NCBI GenBank assembly: GCA_020636135.1 | Contig: JACJYK010000001.1 | Span: 916,501 to 980,500, forward strand | Source: Lewinellaceae bacterium | Lineage (GTDB): Bacteria > Bacteroidota > Bacteroidia > Chitinophagales > Saprospiraceae | DNA length: 64,000 bases | Reading direction: 5' to 3' | Part shown: in pieces, positions 46,006 through 61,000 of the stretch | How positions within the stretch are numbered: position 1 is the first letter of the stretch | Layout of the letters: the number at the start of each line of letters is the position of its first letter | Program-made: the position numbers and the translations under genes | Notes under the pieces: model-generated | What the model was told of the DNA's origin: nothing | What the model saw: the letters and a program-made list of their open reading frames with translations, nothing else | Database searches by the model: none

Positions 46006-49000
46006 ATGAGTATTACAAATTACGTAAAATCTGTAATGATTATTACCCTGTTTTGGGTATTTGGTTTTGTTCGTACGCCTATACTGGCCCAAACTTACCC
46101 AGTTACATTTTATGTTCCATTACCGGAGGGGGAAATCCGGAATACCCTCTATGCAATTAATTCAGCTACAGGTAATTCCATAACCTCAGTTATTTCATTG
46201 GTTACCATTGAAGGCAACGCTGTGATCGTCTATGATCAATGGGAAGATGGATATGAAGCAGATATTAATAATCCGGTTCAGAGTACCACGTTGGTTTTTG
46301 GGGATGGGAATCCGGCGAATGGGGATTTGGCAACTCCTCCTTCAGGGCTCTCCTGTTTCCCGCTCTGCCCGGCAGGGGATGGACCACTGCCTGTTGGATT
46401 AATACTCACTTTTAAGAATACGATGAATGCCGTTCCCACCAGGGGAAATACCCCAATATTGTTTGATGGAAAAGATCGAATCTCGAGCAACCGCAGTCTT
46501 TCCATTTCCCGGGCTGCGTGGTCTCCAACACCTGGAACGGTTTTAGCTGGCGCGGTAGAGGTTGTTGACACTTCGGCTTATGGCCTAAGCTTTGTAGCCC
46601 CGGTTGGGCAAAATACTGCGAATCAATACAGCATGTTTGAGCGTACGGATTTTTACATTATGGCCGCTCAGAATGGGACTCAGGTGACCATTGACGTGAA
46701 TGGTCCGGCAATGGCAGGAGGTATTTCGACGGTAACGCTAAATCAAGGACAGGGCTATTGTGCCACTCAAGTATTGGAAGGAGCTACCATTGTTGCAACT
46801 AAGCCTATTCAGGCGCATTTGATAACGGGAGATGTAGGAGCAAGTTATGAGAGTCGCTGGTTTACGCTTTATCCACTGGATTTCGCGGATAAAGTTTATT
46901 ATAACCCGGTGGCATCAGCATCCAATGATGACCCCACGGCTGTATTTCTATACAATCCAAACGCTGCAGTCATCTCCGTGAATTACAATACAACTACCGG
47001 GAGTGGCTCCTTTAATATACCAGCAATGCAATCGTACCGGTTCAATGTGCCGGTTAATTCGGGAGTAAAGTTTTCCGGCACCAATAACTTTTTTGCGATC
47101 GCTGTAGTCGATGCAGATGCTACCAACAATCTGACTCACGACTGGGGTCTAACCTTGTTGCCCGAAAATTACCTTACCTCTTCGGTCGTGGTAGGATGGG
47201 GGCCAGGAGCAGATGATATTTCTGGACCAGTTGGACCTGATGCCAATTACAGCCCCATATGGGTTATCGCTGAAAACGCTACGACAATCTACGTGGACTG
47301 GGATGGCAATCCGACGACTGGAGCAAATACCGATCCGAATGGAAATAAATACGACCAGTCATTTTCGGTATCTGCCTACCAGAGCATACGCCTTTATGAC
47401 AATGTCAATAACGATAACGATCAAACTGGTGCAAGGATTTATACCGTCGATGGAACAAAAATAGCTGCAGCCTGGGGCCAGGATCCTTCGGTGGCTGTAG
47501 CCGGTAATCCGGCCCTGGATTTAGGAACTACCGTTTCTCCCAGTCTGGTGTTAGAGGCTTTTAAAAAAGCCCAATTGGTTGACGGAGATGCGGATAACCT
47601 ATTGGATAATGGAGAGAACATCGTTTATCGTATCATTGTACGCAATCTCTCCCTTCGTACAGCGACCTCGATTGCGGTCAGTGATATGCTACCTACAGGA
47701 CTGATCTATGTTCCTAATTCCACCATTCGGTACAGCAGTGATCCTATATTTAATAACGTCTCCATCCCAGATATGGGAACGACAACTTTTCCATTGGATG
47801 AAGGGGGAATAATGTTGATGGATGTAAAAGGTGGGCAGATCGATACGATCGAATTTCAGGTGACTGCAGCATTGATGGCACCCTTTCCCGAATACGTGAC
47901 CAACAATGCATCCATAAATTCAGGGGACTACAATTTCATGGTTGATGTAGACATCCCGGTGGACAACAATTTTACACCCTGTTCTTTAGAATTTTACACC
48001 AACAATACTTATACGACCACCACTACGAACTACCAAGTAAACAGCACTTTGTACATTAGTACTACGATACCATATCTATTGAATGCAGGTACAGTAAATG
48101 TAACCGTCGAAAACACCTCCAACGGTGATCTAGAAACCGTGGTATTGACGGAGTCTCCAGCCGGATCGGGCATCTATCTTGGATCATTACCATCATCTAA
48201 CGCGACGGGAGGTGCACAACAAGATGGAACCCTGCTGGCCAAGCTAGGACATTCATTTACAGCTACTTATACCAATGCCCAATTTGCCAACACGTGTAGT
48301 GCCAATGCCATCATTACCCCTCCCGTACAGACCAAACCGTTATACCTTAGTTCGGATGGATCAGGAACACCGGACCAGGACCTGGACCGGATCGACCCAG
48401 TCACCAGCGGGGATATGACGACGGCATTAAGCCAGACACTATCTTCTGGAGGCGGAGGAAGTATTTCTGCAGTGCAGACATTGCCTCTAACAGCAGTTGA
48501 GGAGACCAATAACAATGATAATACAACGAATTTTACACACACTGCAGGGAATGGTTCGAATAAATTACTAATGGTTGGAATTGCTGTTGGAAATAGAGAT
48601 AATTCTGGAACCCCGCCAACAGTCACATCGGTAACCTATGGAGGAACACCACTTACCCTATTAGGAACCCGGCAGTCTCCAGGTACCTCTGGAAGTTATG
48701 ATGATGATGCCAGATCGTACATATTTTATTTAATTAATCCGGCTAGCGGTCCAGCCGATATACAGATTAACTTTTCCGGCAATCGAGGAGTTGTGGCGCA
48801 AGCTGTTACTTTTACAGGAGTGGACCAAATCCAGCCATTTAGGGATTTCGATCCAGGGCCAGGTACTACCTATTTTCTTTCGGATGCAGGAACAAATGGC
48901 CAGGCAAGTTTAAGTATTGCATCTACCTCAGGTGAGTTGGTTTATTCCATGTGGGCAGGCGACCAAAATGGCAATGAAGCAAATCCTGGATCAGGCCAAT

Positions 49001-52000
49001 CCACTGTCTTTACCGGATCCACGAACCAGATAAGTGGGGTGGCAAGTATCGAAAGTGGCACTTCACCTGGTAATCAAACTTATTCAGATCAAAATACCGA
49101 TTGGGCTATCGTAGGTACTTCGATCCGACCAGCTCCAGCCGGAGTGGCTACAACAACTTTTACCCAGGTGCCAACCATGTGTGACGATTTCAATCTTATA
49201 GCAGGTACTACCATAACTTCGACGCTGTACCTAAACATCGTATCCGGTACCATGCCTGCTACCCCATCTATAACCGGGGTATTGAAAGCAAATGGTAGCC
49301 CGGTGGCAAACTTGACTACAGCCTCGTACAATTCTGGAACGGGTATATTGATTTTAACCGGCACTGTGAGCAGCAATACGACATTAACTGCCGGGCAAGC
49401 CCTTTCGTTGGATGTTACTACGGCACAAGCAGGAGTTACCTTTCAGATCCGCTTCGATTCACAAACCTATCCATCCCGAATTGACATTCCAACCACAACC
49501 GTCATATCGGTGGATAACCAGGCAGTTTACGATGCTCCCTATCCTGGTGGCTCAACCATCACTTCTGCCTTCAATGGAGATCTGGTTTACGTGCGCAGTA
49601 CAGTGAGTGATCCCTTCGGATTCAATGACATCACTGCCATGGATTTAAAAATTACCGACCCCAATTCCGGCATGTCAACGGTTTCAGCTACATCAGTGGC
49701 TACAGCAGGTTGTACCCGTACTTATGAATATGCTTGGCAAACTCCTCCCAGCCCGGAAGGAGACTACGACTTACAAGTTACGGCGAAGGAAGGTTTGGAA
49801 AATACCATTGTGGATCAAGCGGTGACGACAATCAACATATCAAAAGAAGACCTCGGAACGCCATGCGAGATCAGACTTTTCACGGATAATACCTATTCCA
49901 CAATAACCACCAATTATGATCCATCCAGTACTATCTATATTGAAGTGGTAGATGCAGATGAGGATGAGACTGGCGGCATGGATATGGTCAGTGTTGTGAT
50001 TACTACGACCAATGGTGACTCAGAAACCCTGACTCTAATTGAAACTGGGAACAGCACAGGGATCTTCAGGAGCTCAATCGCCTCCAACATTGGCAGTGCC
50101 GCTGCGGATGGCATCGTAAATGCACCTGCTGGATCTCAAGTGTATGTGACGTATACCGATCCGGACAATGTGCTGGACGTATGTCCGGTTACCGCATTGA
50201 TCAATACCCCAGCGCCATCTATAACACTATCCAAGTCACTGATCACTCCAATGGACGGTTCTGCCACAGTTGGGGAAACGGTTCAATTTCAAATTCAAAT
50301 TTCCAATACGGGAGCTACTAACATTACGCAATTGACACTTAATGATGCTTTCAACCCGGCAGAATTGATGTACACCATGGCATCCATTACACCGGATGCT
50401 ACAGCTTCCGGGTCCCTAACATGGAATTCATCAGCGTATAGCTTTTTACCTATTCCGGCAGGACAAACCAGAACCATTACGGTAAGTTTTACGGCAATGG
50501 CTCCTGCGGTTCCTTCCATCAATACAGCCTCTACCAGCAATGGTCAGGATCAGAATGGAACTTCTATTTCTGATCACATGGATAACGCTCAAGTGAATAT
50601 TACAAATCCGTCGGTGTCGATTGTAAAGACTCGGACAAGTGTCAATCCAGCTTCTGTTGGGAATCAGATAACTTACCAAATTGACATAGTTAATAACGGT
50701 AACACTACTTTGGAATCACTTCCTTTGGTAGACAGCTATAGTGATGTGTGCCAATCTTTTGCCTCAACTACCGCTCCGGTAAGTCCGACAAGTGCTGGAG
50801 GTGGAGTTATTATATGGAATGATCTTCTACCAGGGTTGACAACTTTGGCGCCAATGGCTAGCTTAAACTTCACGGTGACCTTCAACGCCATCATGGAATG
50901 TACGAATACCCTAAATACGGCCTCGATCAATGGTGCGGTTGACGTAAATTTTGATCTTGTTCCTGCAATTCAAGACACTGCACTGGTGACAATAATAAGC
51001 ATGGCCGATTTGAGCATTACGAAGACGGACGGCAGTGCTACGTACACCCCAGGAGTCGGGGTGACCTACACGGTGGTGGTGAGCAATGCAGGCCCGAGTG
51101 ATGCGGTGGGTGCTACGGTCGCAGACATTGCACCGGCGGGGACGACGATCACGGGCTGGAGTGCAGTGTTTGCGGGCGGAGCGACGGGCAATGCCAGCGG
51201 CAGCGGCGACATCAATGAGCCAGTAACGATCCCCAGTGGTGGCAGCATCACGTACACGATCAGTGTGAGTGTACCGAGCAGCCAGACGGGAGACTTAGTA
51301 AATACAGCGACGGTAACAGCGCCCAGTGGGGTGACCGATCCGACGCCGGGTAACAACAGCGCCACGGATACAGACATGCAAAACAGTATGGCGGATCTGA
51401 GCATCACCAAGACGGACGGCAGTGGAACCTACACACCGGGAGTCGGGGTGACCTACACGGTGGTGGTGAGCAATGCAGGTCCTAGCGATGCGGTGGGTGC
51501 GACGGTCGCGGATGTGGCACCGGCAGGCACGACGATCACGGGCTGGAGTGCGGTGTTTGCGGGCGGAGCCACGGGCAATGCCAGCGGTAGTGGCGACATC
51601 AGTGAGCCAGTAACTATCCCGAGCGGTGGCAGCATCACGTACACGGTCAGTGTGAGTGTACCGAGCAGCCAGACGGGAGACTTAGTGAATACAGCGACGG
51701 TAACAGCGCCCAGTGGGGTGACGGACCCGACACCGGGCAACAACAGCGCCACGGATACGGACACGGCAGACCCGATGGCCGACCTGAGTATTACGAAGAC
51801 GGACGGCAGTGCAACCTACACGCCGGGAGTAGGGGTGACCTATACGGTGGTGGTGAGCAATGCAGGCCCGAGTGATGCGATGGGTGCCACGGTCGCGGAT
51901 GTGGCACCGGCGGGTACGACGATCACGGGCTGGAGTGCGGTGTTTGCGGGCGGTGCGACGGGCAATGCCAGCGGCAGCGGCGACATCAATGAGCCAGTAA

Positions 52001-55000
52001 CGATCCCGAGTGGTGGCAGCATCACCTACACGGTCAATGTAAGTGTACCGAGCAGCCAGACGGGAGACTTAGTGAATACAGCGACGGTAACAGCGCCGAT
52101 GGGTGTGACCGATCCGACGCCGGGCAACAACAGCGCCACGGATACGGACACGGCAGACCCGATGGCCGACCTGAGCATTACGAAGACGGACGGCAGTGCT
52201 ACGTACACCCCGGGAGTCGGGGTGACCTACACGGTGGTGGTGAGCAATGCAGGCCCGAGTGATGCGGTAGGAGCTACGGTCGCAGATAATGCACCGGCAG
52301 GCACGACGATCACGGGCTGGAGTGCGGTATTTGCAGGCGGTGCGACGGGCAATGCCAGCGGCACAGGCAACATCAGTGAGCCAGTAACGATCCCGAGTGG
52401 TGGCAGCATTACCTACACAGTGAGTGTGAGTGTGCCGAGCAGCCTGACGGGAGACTTAGTAAATACAGCGACGGTAACAGCGCCCAGTGGGGTGACGGAC
52501 CCGACGGGGGGCAACAACAGCGCCACGGATACGGACACGGCAGACCCGATGGCGGATCTGAGCATCACCAAGACGGACGGCAGTGCAACCTACACGCCGG
52601 GAGTAGGGGTGACCTACACGGTGGTGGTGAGCAATGCGGGCCCGAGTGATGCGGTAGGGGCTACGGTCGCAGACAATGCACCGGCGGGGACGACGATTAC
52701 GGGCTGGAGTGCAGTATTTGCGGGCGGTGCGACGGGCAATGCCAGCGGCAGCGGCAACATCAATGAGCCAGTAAATATCCCCAGTGGTGGCAGCATCACC
52801 TACACGATCAGTGTAAGTGTTCCGAGCAGCCAGACGGGAGACTTAGTAAATACGGCGACGGTGACGGCGCCGATGGGTGTGACCGATCCGACGCCGGGCA
52901 ACAACAGCGCCACGGATACAGATATGCAAAACAGCATGGCGGACCTGAGCATGACCAAGACGGACGGCAGTGCAACCTACACACCGGGGGTAGGGGTGAC
53001 CTACACGGTGGTGGTGAGCAATGCAGGCCCGAGTGATGCGGTAGGAGCTACGGTCGCAGACATTGCACCGGCGGGCACGACGATCACGGGCTGGAGTGCA
53101 GTGTTTGCGGGCGGAGCCACGGGCAATGCCAGCGGCACGGGCAACATCAATGAGCCAGTAACGATCCCCAGTGGTAGCAGCATCACCTACACGGTCAGTG
53201 TAAGCGTACCGAGCAGCCAGACGGGAGACTTAGTAAATACAGCGACGGTAACAGCGCCCAGTGGGGTGACCGATCCGACGCCGGGTAACAACAGCGCCAC
53301 GGATACAGACATGCAAAACAGTATGGCGGATCTGAGCATCACCAAGACGGACGGCAGTGGAACCTACACACCGGGAGTCGGGGTGACCTACACGGTGGTG
53401 GTGAGCAATGCAGGACCGAGTGATGCGGTAGGTGCTACGGTCGTAGACAATGCACCGGCAGGTACGACGATCACGGGGTGGAGTGCGGTATTTGCGGGCG
53501 GTGCGACGGGCAATGCCAGCGGCACGGGCAACATCAATGAGCCAGTAACGATCCCCAGTGGTAGCAGCATCACCTATACGATCAGTGTGAGTGTACCGAG
53601 CAGCCAGACGGGAGACTTAGTAAATACGGCGACGGTAACAGCGCCCAGTGGGGTGACGGACCCGACGGGGGGCAACAACAGCGCCACGGATACGGACACG
53701 GCAGACCCGATGGCGGAACTGAGCATCACCAAGACGGACGGCAGTGCTACGTACACACCGGGGGTTGGAGTGACCTATACGGTGGTGGTGAGCAATGCAG
53801 GCCCGAGTGATGCGGTAGGAGCTACGGTCGCAGATGTGGCACCGGCAGGCACGACGATCACGGGCTGGAGTGCGGTATTTGCGGGCGGTGCTACAGGCAC
53901 GGCGAGTGGCAGCGGTGACATCAATGAGCCAGTAAATATCCCGAGTGGTGGCAGCATCACGTACACGATCAGTGTGAGTGTACCGAGCAGCCAGACGGGT
54001 GACTTAGTGAATACAGCCACGGTAACAGCGCCGATGGGTGTGACGGACCCGACGCCGGGCAACAACAGTGCGACGGATACGGACACGGCAGACCCGATGG
54101 CGGATCTGAGCATTACGAAGACGGACGGCAGTGCTACGTACACCCCGGGAGTCGGGGTGACCTACACGGTGGTGGTGAGCAATGCAGGCCCGAGTGATGC
54201 GGTAGGAGCTACGGTCGCGGATAATGCGCCGGCAGGCACGACGATCACGGGCTGGAGTGCAGTATTTGCGGGCGGCGCTACGGGCACGGCGAGTGGCAGT
54301 GGCGACATCAGTGAGCCAGTAACGATCCCCACTGGTGGCAGCATCACCTACACGGTCAGTCTGAGTGTACCGAGCAGCCTGACGGGTGACTTAGTAAATA
54401 CAGCCACGGTCACGGCGCCCAGTGGGGTGACCGATCCGACGCCGGGCAACAACAGCGCCACGGATACGGACAGCCAAAACAGCATGGCGGACCTGGGCAT
54501 CACCAAGACGGACGGCAGTGCAACCTACACCCCAGGGGTCGGAGTGACCTATACGGTGGTGGTGAGCAATGCGGGGCCGAGTGATGCGGTGGGTGCCACG
54601 GTCGCAGACAATGCACCGGCGGGCACGACGATTACGGGCTGGAGTGCAGTGTTTGCGGGCGGTGCGACGGGCACGGCGAGTGGCAGTGGTGACATCAATG
54701 AGCCAGTAACAATCCCGAGTGGTGGCAGCATCACCTACACGGTCAGTGTAAGCGTACCGAGCAGCCAGACGGGAGACTTAGTGAATACAGCCACGGTAAC
54801 AGCGCCGATGGGTGTGACGGATCCTACGGGGGGCAACAACAGCGCCACGGATACGGACACGGCAGACCCGATGGCCGACCTGAGCATCACCAAGACGGAC
54901 GGCAGTGCAACCTACACACCGGGAGTCGGGGTGACCTACACGGTGGTGGTGAGCAATGCAGGCCCGAGTGATGCGGTGGGTGCTACGGTCGCAGACATTG

Positions 55001-58000
55001 CACCGGCGGGGACGACGATCACGGGCTGGAGTGCAGTGTTTGCGGGCGGAGCCACGGGCACGGCGAGTGGCAGTGGCAACATCAATGAGCCAGTAACGAT
55101 CCCCAGTGGTGGCAGCATCACCTACACGTTCAGTGTAAGCGTGCCGAGCAGCCTGACGGGAGACTTAGTAAATACAGCCACGGTCACGGCGCCGATGGGT
55201 GTGACCGATCCGACGCAGGGCAACAACAGCGCCACGGATACGGACAGCCAAAACAGCATGGCGGACCTGAGCATCACCAAGACCGACGGCAGCGCAACCT
55301 ACACCCCGGGAGTCGGGGTGACCTATACGGTGGTGGCGAGCAATGGAGGTCCCAGTGATGCGGTGGGTGCCACGGTCGCGGATGTGGCACCGGCCGGTAC
55401 GACGATTACGGGCTGGAGTGCGGTGTTTGCTGGCGGTGCGACGGGCACGGCGAGTGGCAGTGGCAACATCAATGAGCCAGTAAATATCCCCAGTGGTGGC
55501 AGCATCACGTACACGGTCAGTGTGAGTGTACCGAGCAGCCAGACGGGAGACTTAGTAAATACAGCGACAGTAACAGCGCCCAGTGGGGTGACCGATCCGA
55601 CGCCGGGTAACAACAGCGCCACGGACACGGACACGGCAGACCCGATGGCCGATTTGAGCATCACCAAGACGGACGGCAGCGCAACCTACACCCCAGGAGT
55701 CGGGGTGACCTACATGGTGGTGGTAAGCAATGCAGGTCCTAGCGATGCGGTGGGTGCGACGGTCGCGGATGTGGCACCGGCAGGCACGACGATCACGGGC
55801 TGGAGTGCGGTGTTTGCGGGCGGAGCCACGGGCAATGCCAGCGGTAGTGGCGACATCAGTGAGCCAGTAACTATCCCGAGCGGTGGCAGCATCACGTACA
55901 CGGTCAGTGTGAGTGTACCGAGCAGCCAGACGGGAGACTTAGTGAATACAGCGACGGTAACAGCGCCCAGTGGGGTGACGGACCCGACACCGGGCAACAA
56001 CAGCGCCACGGATACGGACACGGCAGACCCGATGGCCGACCTGAGTATTACGAAGACGGACGGCAGTGCAACCTACACGCCGGGAGTAGGGGTGACCTAT
56101 ACGGTGGTGGTGAGCAATGCAGGGCCGAGCGATGCAGTGGGAGCTACGGTCGCAGACAATGCACCGGCAGGCACGACGATTACGGGCTGGAGTGCGGTGT
56201 TTGCGGGCGGCGCTACGGGCACGGCCAATGGCACGGGCAACATCAATGAGGCAGTAAATATCCCGAGTGGTGGCAGCATCACCTACACGATCAGTGTAAG
56301 TGTACCGAGCAGCCAGACGGGCGACCTGGTGAATACAGCGACGGTGACGGCACCGAGTGGGGTGACCGATCCGACGCCGGGCAATAACAGCGCCACGGAT
56401 ACGGATATGCAAAACAGCATGGCGGATTTGAGCATTACGAAGACGGACGGCAGCACGACGTACACGCCAGGAGTAGGGGTGACTTATACGGTGGTGGTGA
56501 GCAATGCAGGCCCTAGTGATGCGGTAGGAGCTACGGTCGCGGATGTGGCACCGGCAGGGACGACGATCACGGGCTGGAGTGCGGTGTTTGCGGGCGGCGC
56601 GACGGGCACGGCGAGTGGCAGTGGCGACATCAGTGAGCCAGTAACGATCCCGAGCGGTGGCAGCATCACGTACACGGTCAGTGTAAGTGTACCGAGCAGC
56701 CAGACGGGCGACCTGGTGAATACAGCGACGGTGACGGCGCCTAGTGGGGTGACCGATCCGACACCGGGCAACAACAGCGCGACAGATACAGATATGCAAA
56801 ACAGTATGGCCGACCTGAGCATTACGAAGACGGACGGCAGCACGACGTACACACCGGGAGTCGGGGTGACCTATACGGTGGTGGTGAATAATGCAGGGCC
56901 GAGCGATGCGGTAGGAGCTACGGTCGCAGACAATGCACCGGCAGGCACGACGATCACGGGCTGGAGTGCGGTGTTTGCGGGCGGTGCGACGGGCACGGCG
57001 AGTGGCAGTGGCAACATCAATGAGCCAGTAAATATCCCCAGTGGTGGCAGCATCACGTACACGGTCAGTGTAAGCGTACCGAGCAGCCAGACGGGAGACT
57101 TAGTAAATACAGCGACGGTGACGGCGCCCAGTGGGGTGACGGATCCGACGCCGGGCAACAACAGCGCCACGGATACGGACACGGCAGACCCGATGGCGGA
57201 CCTGAACATTACGAAGACGGACGGCAGCACGACGTACACACCGGGAGTCGGGGTTACCTATACGGTGGTGGTGAGCAATGCAGGACCGAGCAATGCGATG
57301 GGAGCTACGGTCGCGGATGTGGCACCGGCGGGCACGACGATTACGGGCTGGAGTGCAGTGTTTGCGGGCGGTGCGACGGGCACGGCGAGTGGCAGTGGTG
57401 ACATCAATGAGCCAGTAACAATCCCGAGTGGTGGCAGCATCACCTACACGGTCAGTGTAAGCGTACCGAGCAGCCAGACGGGAGACTTAGTGAATACAGC
57501 CACGGTAACAGCGCCGATGGGTGTAACGGATCCGACGGGGGGCAACAACAGCGCCACGGATACGGACACGGCAGACCCGATGGCCGACCTGAGCATCACC
57601 AAGACGGACGGCAGTGCAACCTACACACCGGGAGTCGGGGTGACCTACACGGTGGTGGTGAGCAATGCAGGCCCGAGTGATGCGGTGGGTGCTACGGTCG
57701 CAGACATTGCACCGGCGGGGACGACGATCACGGGCTGGAGTGCAGTGTTTGCGGGCGGAGCCACGGGCACGGCGAGTGGCAGTGGCAACATCAATGAGCC
57801 AGTAAATATCCCCAGTGGTGGCAGCATCACGTACACGGTCAGTGTAAGCGTGCCGAGCAGCCAGACGGGCGACTTAGTAAATACAGCCACGGTGACGGCA
57901 CCTAGTGGGGTGACCGATCCGACGCCGGGCAACAACAGCGCCACGGATATGGACACGGCAGACCCGATGGCGGACCTGAACATTACGAAGACGGACGGCA

Positions 58001-61000
58001 GCACGACGTACACACCGGGAGTCGGGGTTACCTATACGGTGGTGGTGAGCAATGCAGGACCGAGCAATGCGATGGGAGCTACGGTAGCGGATGTGGCACC
58101 GGCGGGCACGACGATTACGGGGTGGAGTGCAGTATTTGCGGGCGGTGCGACGGGCACGGCGAGTGGCAGCGGCAACATCAATGAGCCAGTAACGATCCCG
58201 AGTGGGGATATGATCACCTATACGATCAATGTAAGCGTACCGAGCAGCCAGACGGGTGACTTAGTGAATACAGCCACGGTAACAGCGCCGATGGGTGTGA
58301 CCGATCCGACGCCGGGCAACAACAGCGCCACGGATACGGACACGGCAGACCCGATGGCGGACCTGAGCATCACGAAGACGGACGGCAGTGCTACGTACAC
58401 CCCAGGAGTCGGGGTGACCTATACGGTGGTGGTGAGCAATGCGGGCCCGAGCGATGCAGTGGGAGCTACGGTCGCAGACAATGCACCGGCAGGCACGACG
58501 ATCACGGGCTGGAGTGCAGTGTTTGCGGGCGGTGCGACGGGCACGGCGAGTGGCAGTGGCGACATCAATGAGCCAGTAAATATCCCGAGTGGTGGCAGCA
58601 TCACCTATACGATCAATGTGAGTGTACCGAGCAGCCAGACGGGAGACTTAGTAAATACAGCGACGGTAACAGCGCCCAGTGGGGTGACCGACCCGACGCC
58701 GGGCAACAACAGCGCCACGGATACGGATATGCAAAACAGCATGGCGGACCTGAGCATCACGAAGACGGACGGCAGCACGACGTACACGCCGGGAGTAGGG
58801 GTGACCTATACGGTGGTGGTGAGCAATGCAGGCCCTAGTGATGCGGTAGGAGCTACGGTCGCAGACATTGCACCGGCGGGGACGACGATCACGGGCTGGA
58901 GTGCGGTGTTTGCGGGCGGTGCCACGGGCAATGCCAGCGGCAGCGGCGACATCAATGAGCCAGTAACGATCCCTAGTGGTGGCAGCATCACCTACACGGT
59001 CAATGTAAGTGTACCGAGCAGCCAGACGGGAGACTTAGTGAATACAGCCACGGTAACAGCGCCGATGGGTGTGACCGATCCGACGCCGGGCAACAACAGC
59101 GCCACGGATACGGACACGGCAGACCCGATGGCCGACCTGAGTATTACGAAGACGGACGGCAGTGCAACCTACACGCCGGGAGTAGGGGTGACCTATACGG
59201 TGGTGGTGAGCAATGCAGGCCCGAGCGATGCGGTAGGAGCTACGGTCGCAGACAATGCACCGGCAGGCACGACGATCACGGGCTGGAGTGCGGTATTTGC
59301 GGGTGGTGCGACGGGCACGGCGAGTGGCAGTGGCAACATCAATGAGCCAGTAAATATCCCCAGTGGTGGCAGCATCACCTACACGATCAGTGTGAGTGTA
59401 CCGAGCAGCCAGACGGGTGACTTAGTAAATACAGCGACGGTGACGGCGCCCAGTGGGGTGACCGATCCGACGCCGGGCAACAACAGCGCCACGGACACGG
59501 ACACGGCAGACCCGATGGCCGACCTGAGCATTACGAAGACGGACGGCAGTGCAACGTACACACCGGGAGTAGGGGTGACCTACACGGTGGTGGTGAGCAA
59601 TGCAGGTCCTAGTGATGCAGTGGGAGCTACGGTAGCGGATGTGGCACCGGCGGGCACGACGATCACGGGCTGGAGTGCGGTGTTTGCGGGAGGAGCGACG
59701 GGCACGGCCAGCGGCAGTGGCAACATCAATGAGCCAGTAACGATCCCCAGTGGTGGCAGCATCACGTACACGATCAGTGTGAGTGTACCGAGCAGCCAGA
59801 CGGGCGACTTAGTGAATACGGCGACGGTGACGGCGCCGATGGGTGTGACCGATCCGACGCCGGGTAACAACAGTGCGACGGATACGGATATGCAAAACAG
59901 CATGGCGGATCTGAGCATCACCAAGACGGACGGCAGTGCTACGTACACCCCAGGAGTCGGGGTGACCTATACGGTGGTGGTGAGCAATGCGGGCCCGAGT
60001 GATGCGGTGGGTGCTACGGTCGCAGACAATGCACCGGCAGGCACGATGATCACGGGGTGGAGTGCGGTATTTGCGGGCGGCGCTACGGGCACGGCCAGCG
60101 GCAGCGGCAACATCAATGAGCCAGTAAATATCCCGAGTGGTGGCAGCATCACCTACACGATCAGTGTAAGTGTACCGAGCAGCCAGACGGGCGACTTAGT
60201 AAATACAGCGACGGTAACAGCGCCGATGGGTGTGACCGATCCGACGCCGGGCAACAACAGCGCCACGGATACGGACACGGCAGACCCGATGGCGGAACTA
60301 AGCATCACGAAGACGGACGGCAGTGCTACGTACACCCCAGGAGTCGGGGTTACCTATACGGTGGTGGTGAGCAATGCGGGCCCGAGCAATGCGGTAGGAG
60401 CTACGGTCGCAGACAATGCACCGGCGGGGACGACGATCACGGGCTGGAGTGCGGTATTTGCGGGCGGTGCCACGGGCACGGCGAGTGGCAGCGGCGACAT
60501 CAATGAGCCAGTAAATATCCCCAGTGGTGGCAGCATCACCTACACGGTTAATGTGAGTGTGCCGAGCAGCCAGACGGGAGACTTAGTAAATACAGCGACG
60601 GTCACGGCGCCGATGGGTGTGACGGACCCGACGCCGGGCAACAACAGTGCCACGGATACGGACACGGCAGACCCGATGGCGGACCTGAGCATCACCAAGA
60701 CGGACGGCAGCACGACGTACACACCGGGGGTCGGGGTGACCTACACGGTGGTGGTGAGCAATGCAGGGCCGAGTGATGTGGTGGGAGCTACGGTCGCAGA
60801 CAATGCGCCGGCGGGGACGACGATTACGGGCTGGAGTGCGGTATTTGCGGGCGGCGCTACGGGCACGGCCAGCGGCAGCGGCGACATCAATGAGCCAGTA
60901 AATATCCCCAGTGGTGGCAGCATCACCTACACGATCAATGTGAGTGTACCGAGCAGCCAGACGGGTGACTTAGTGAATACGGCGACGGTGACGGCGCCGA

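Noticed and set aside
45797..46009. 70-codon plus-strand frame before the giant gene
   Set aside because: It overlaps the giant gene start in another frame, lies in AT-rich sequence, and its product has no signal, domain or recognisable features.
55939..56799. Long minus-strand open frame (286 codons), and dozens of similar 60-122-codon minus-strand frames every 387 bp across the array
   Set aside because: They are the antisense of the same repeat unit; the GC-rich, stop-poor sequence opens frames on the other strand at the repeat period. Their products are low-complexity and match no family.
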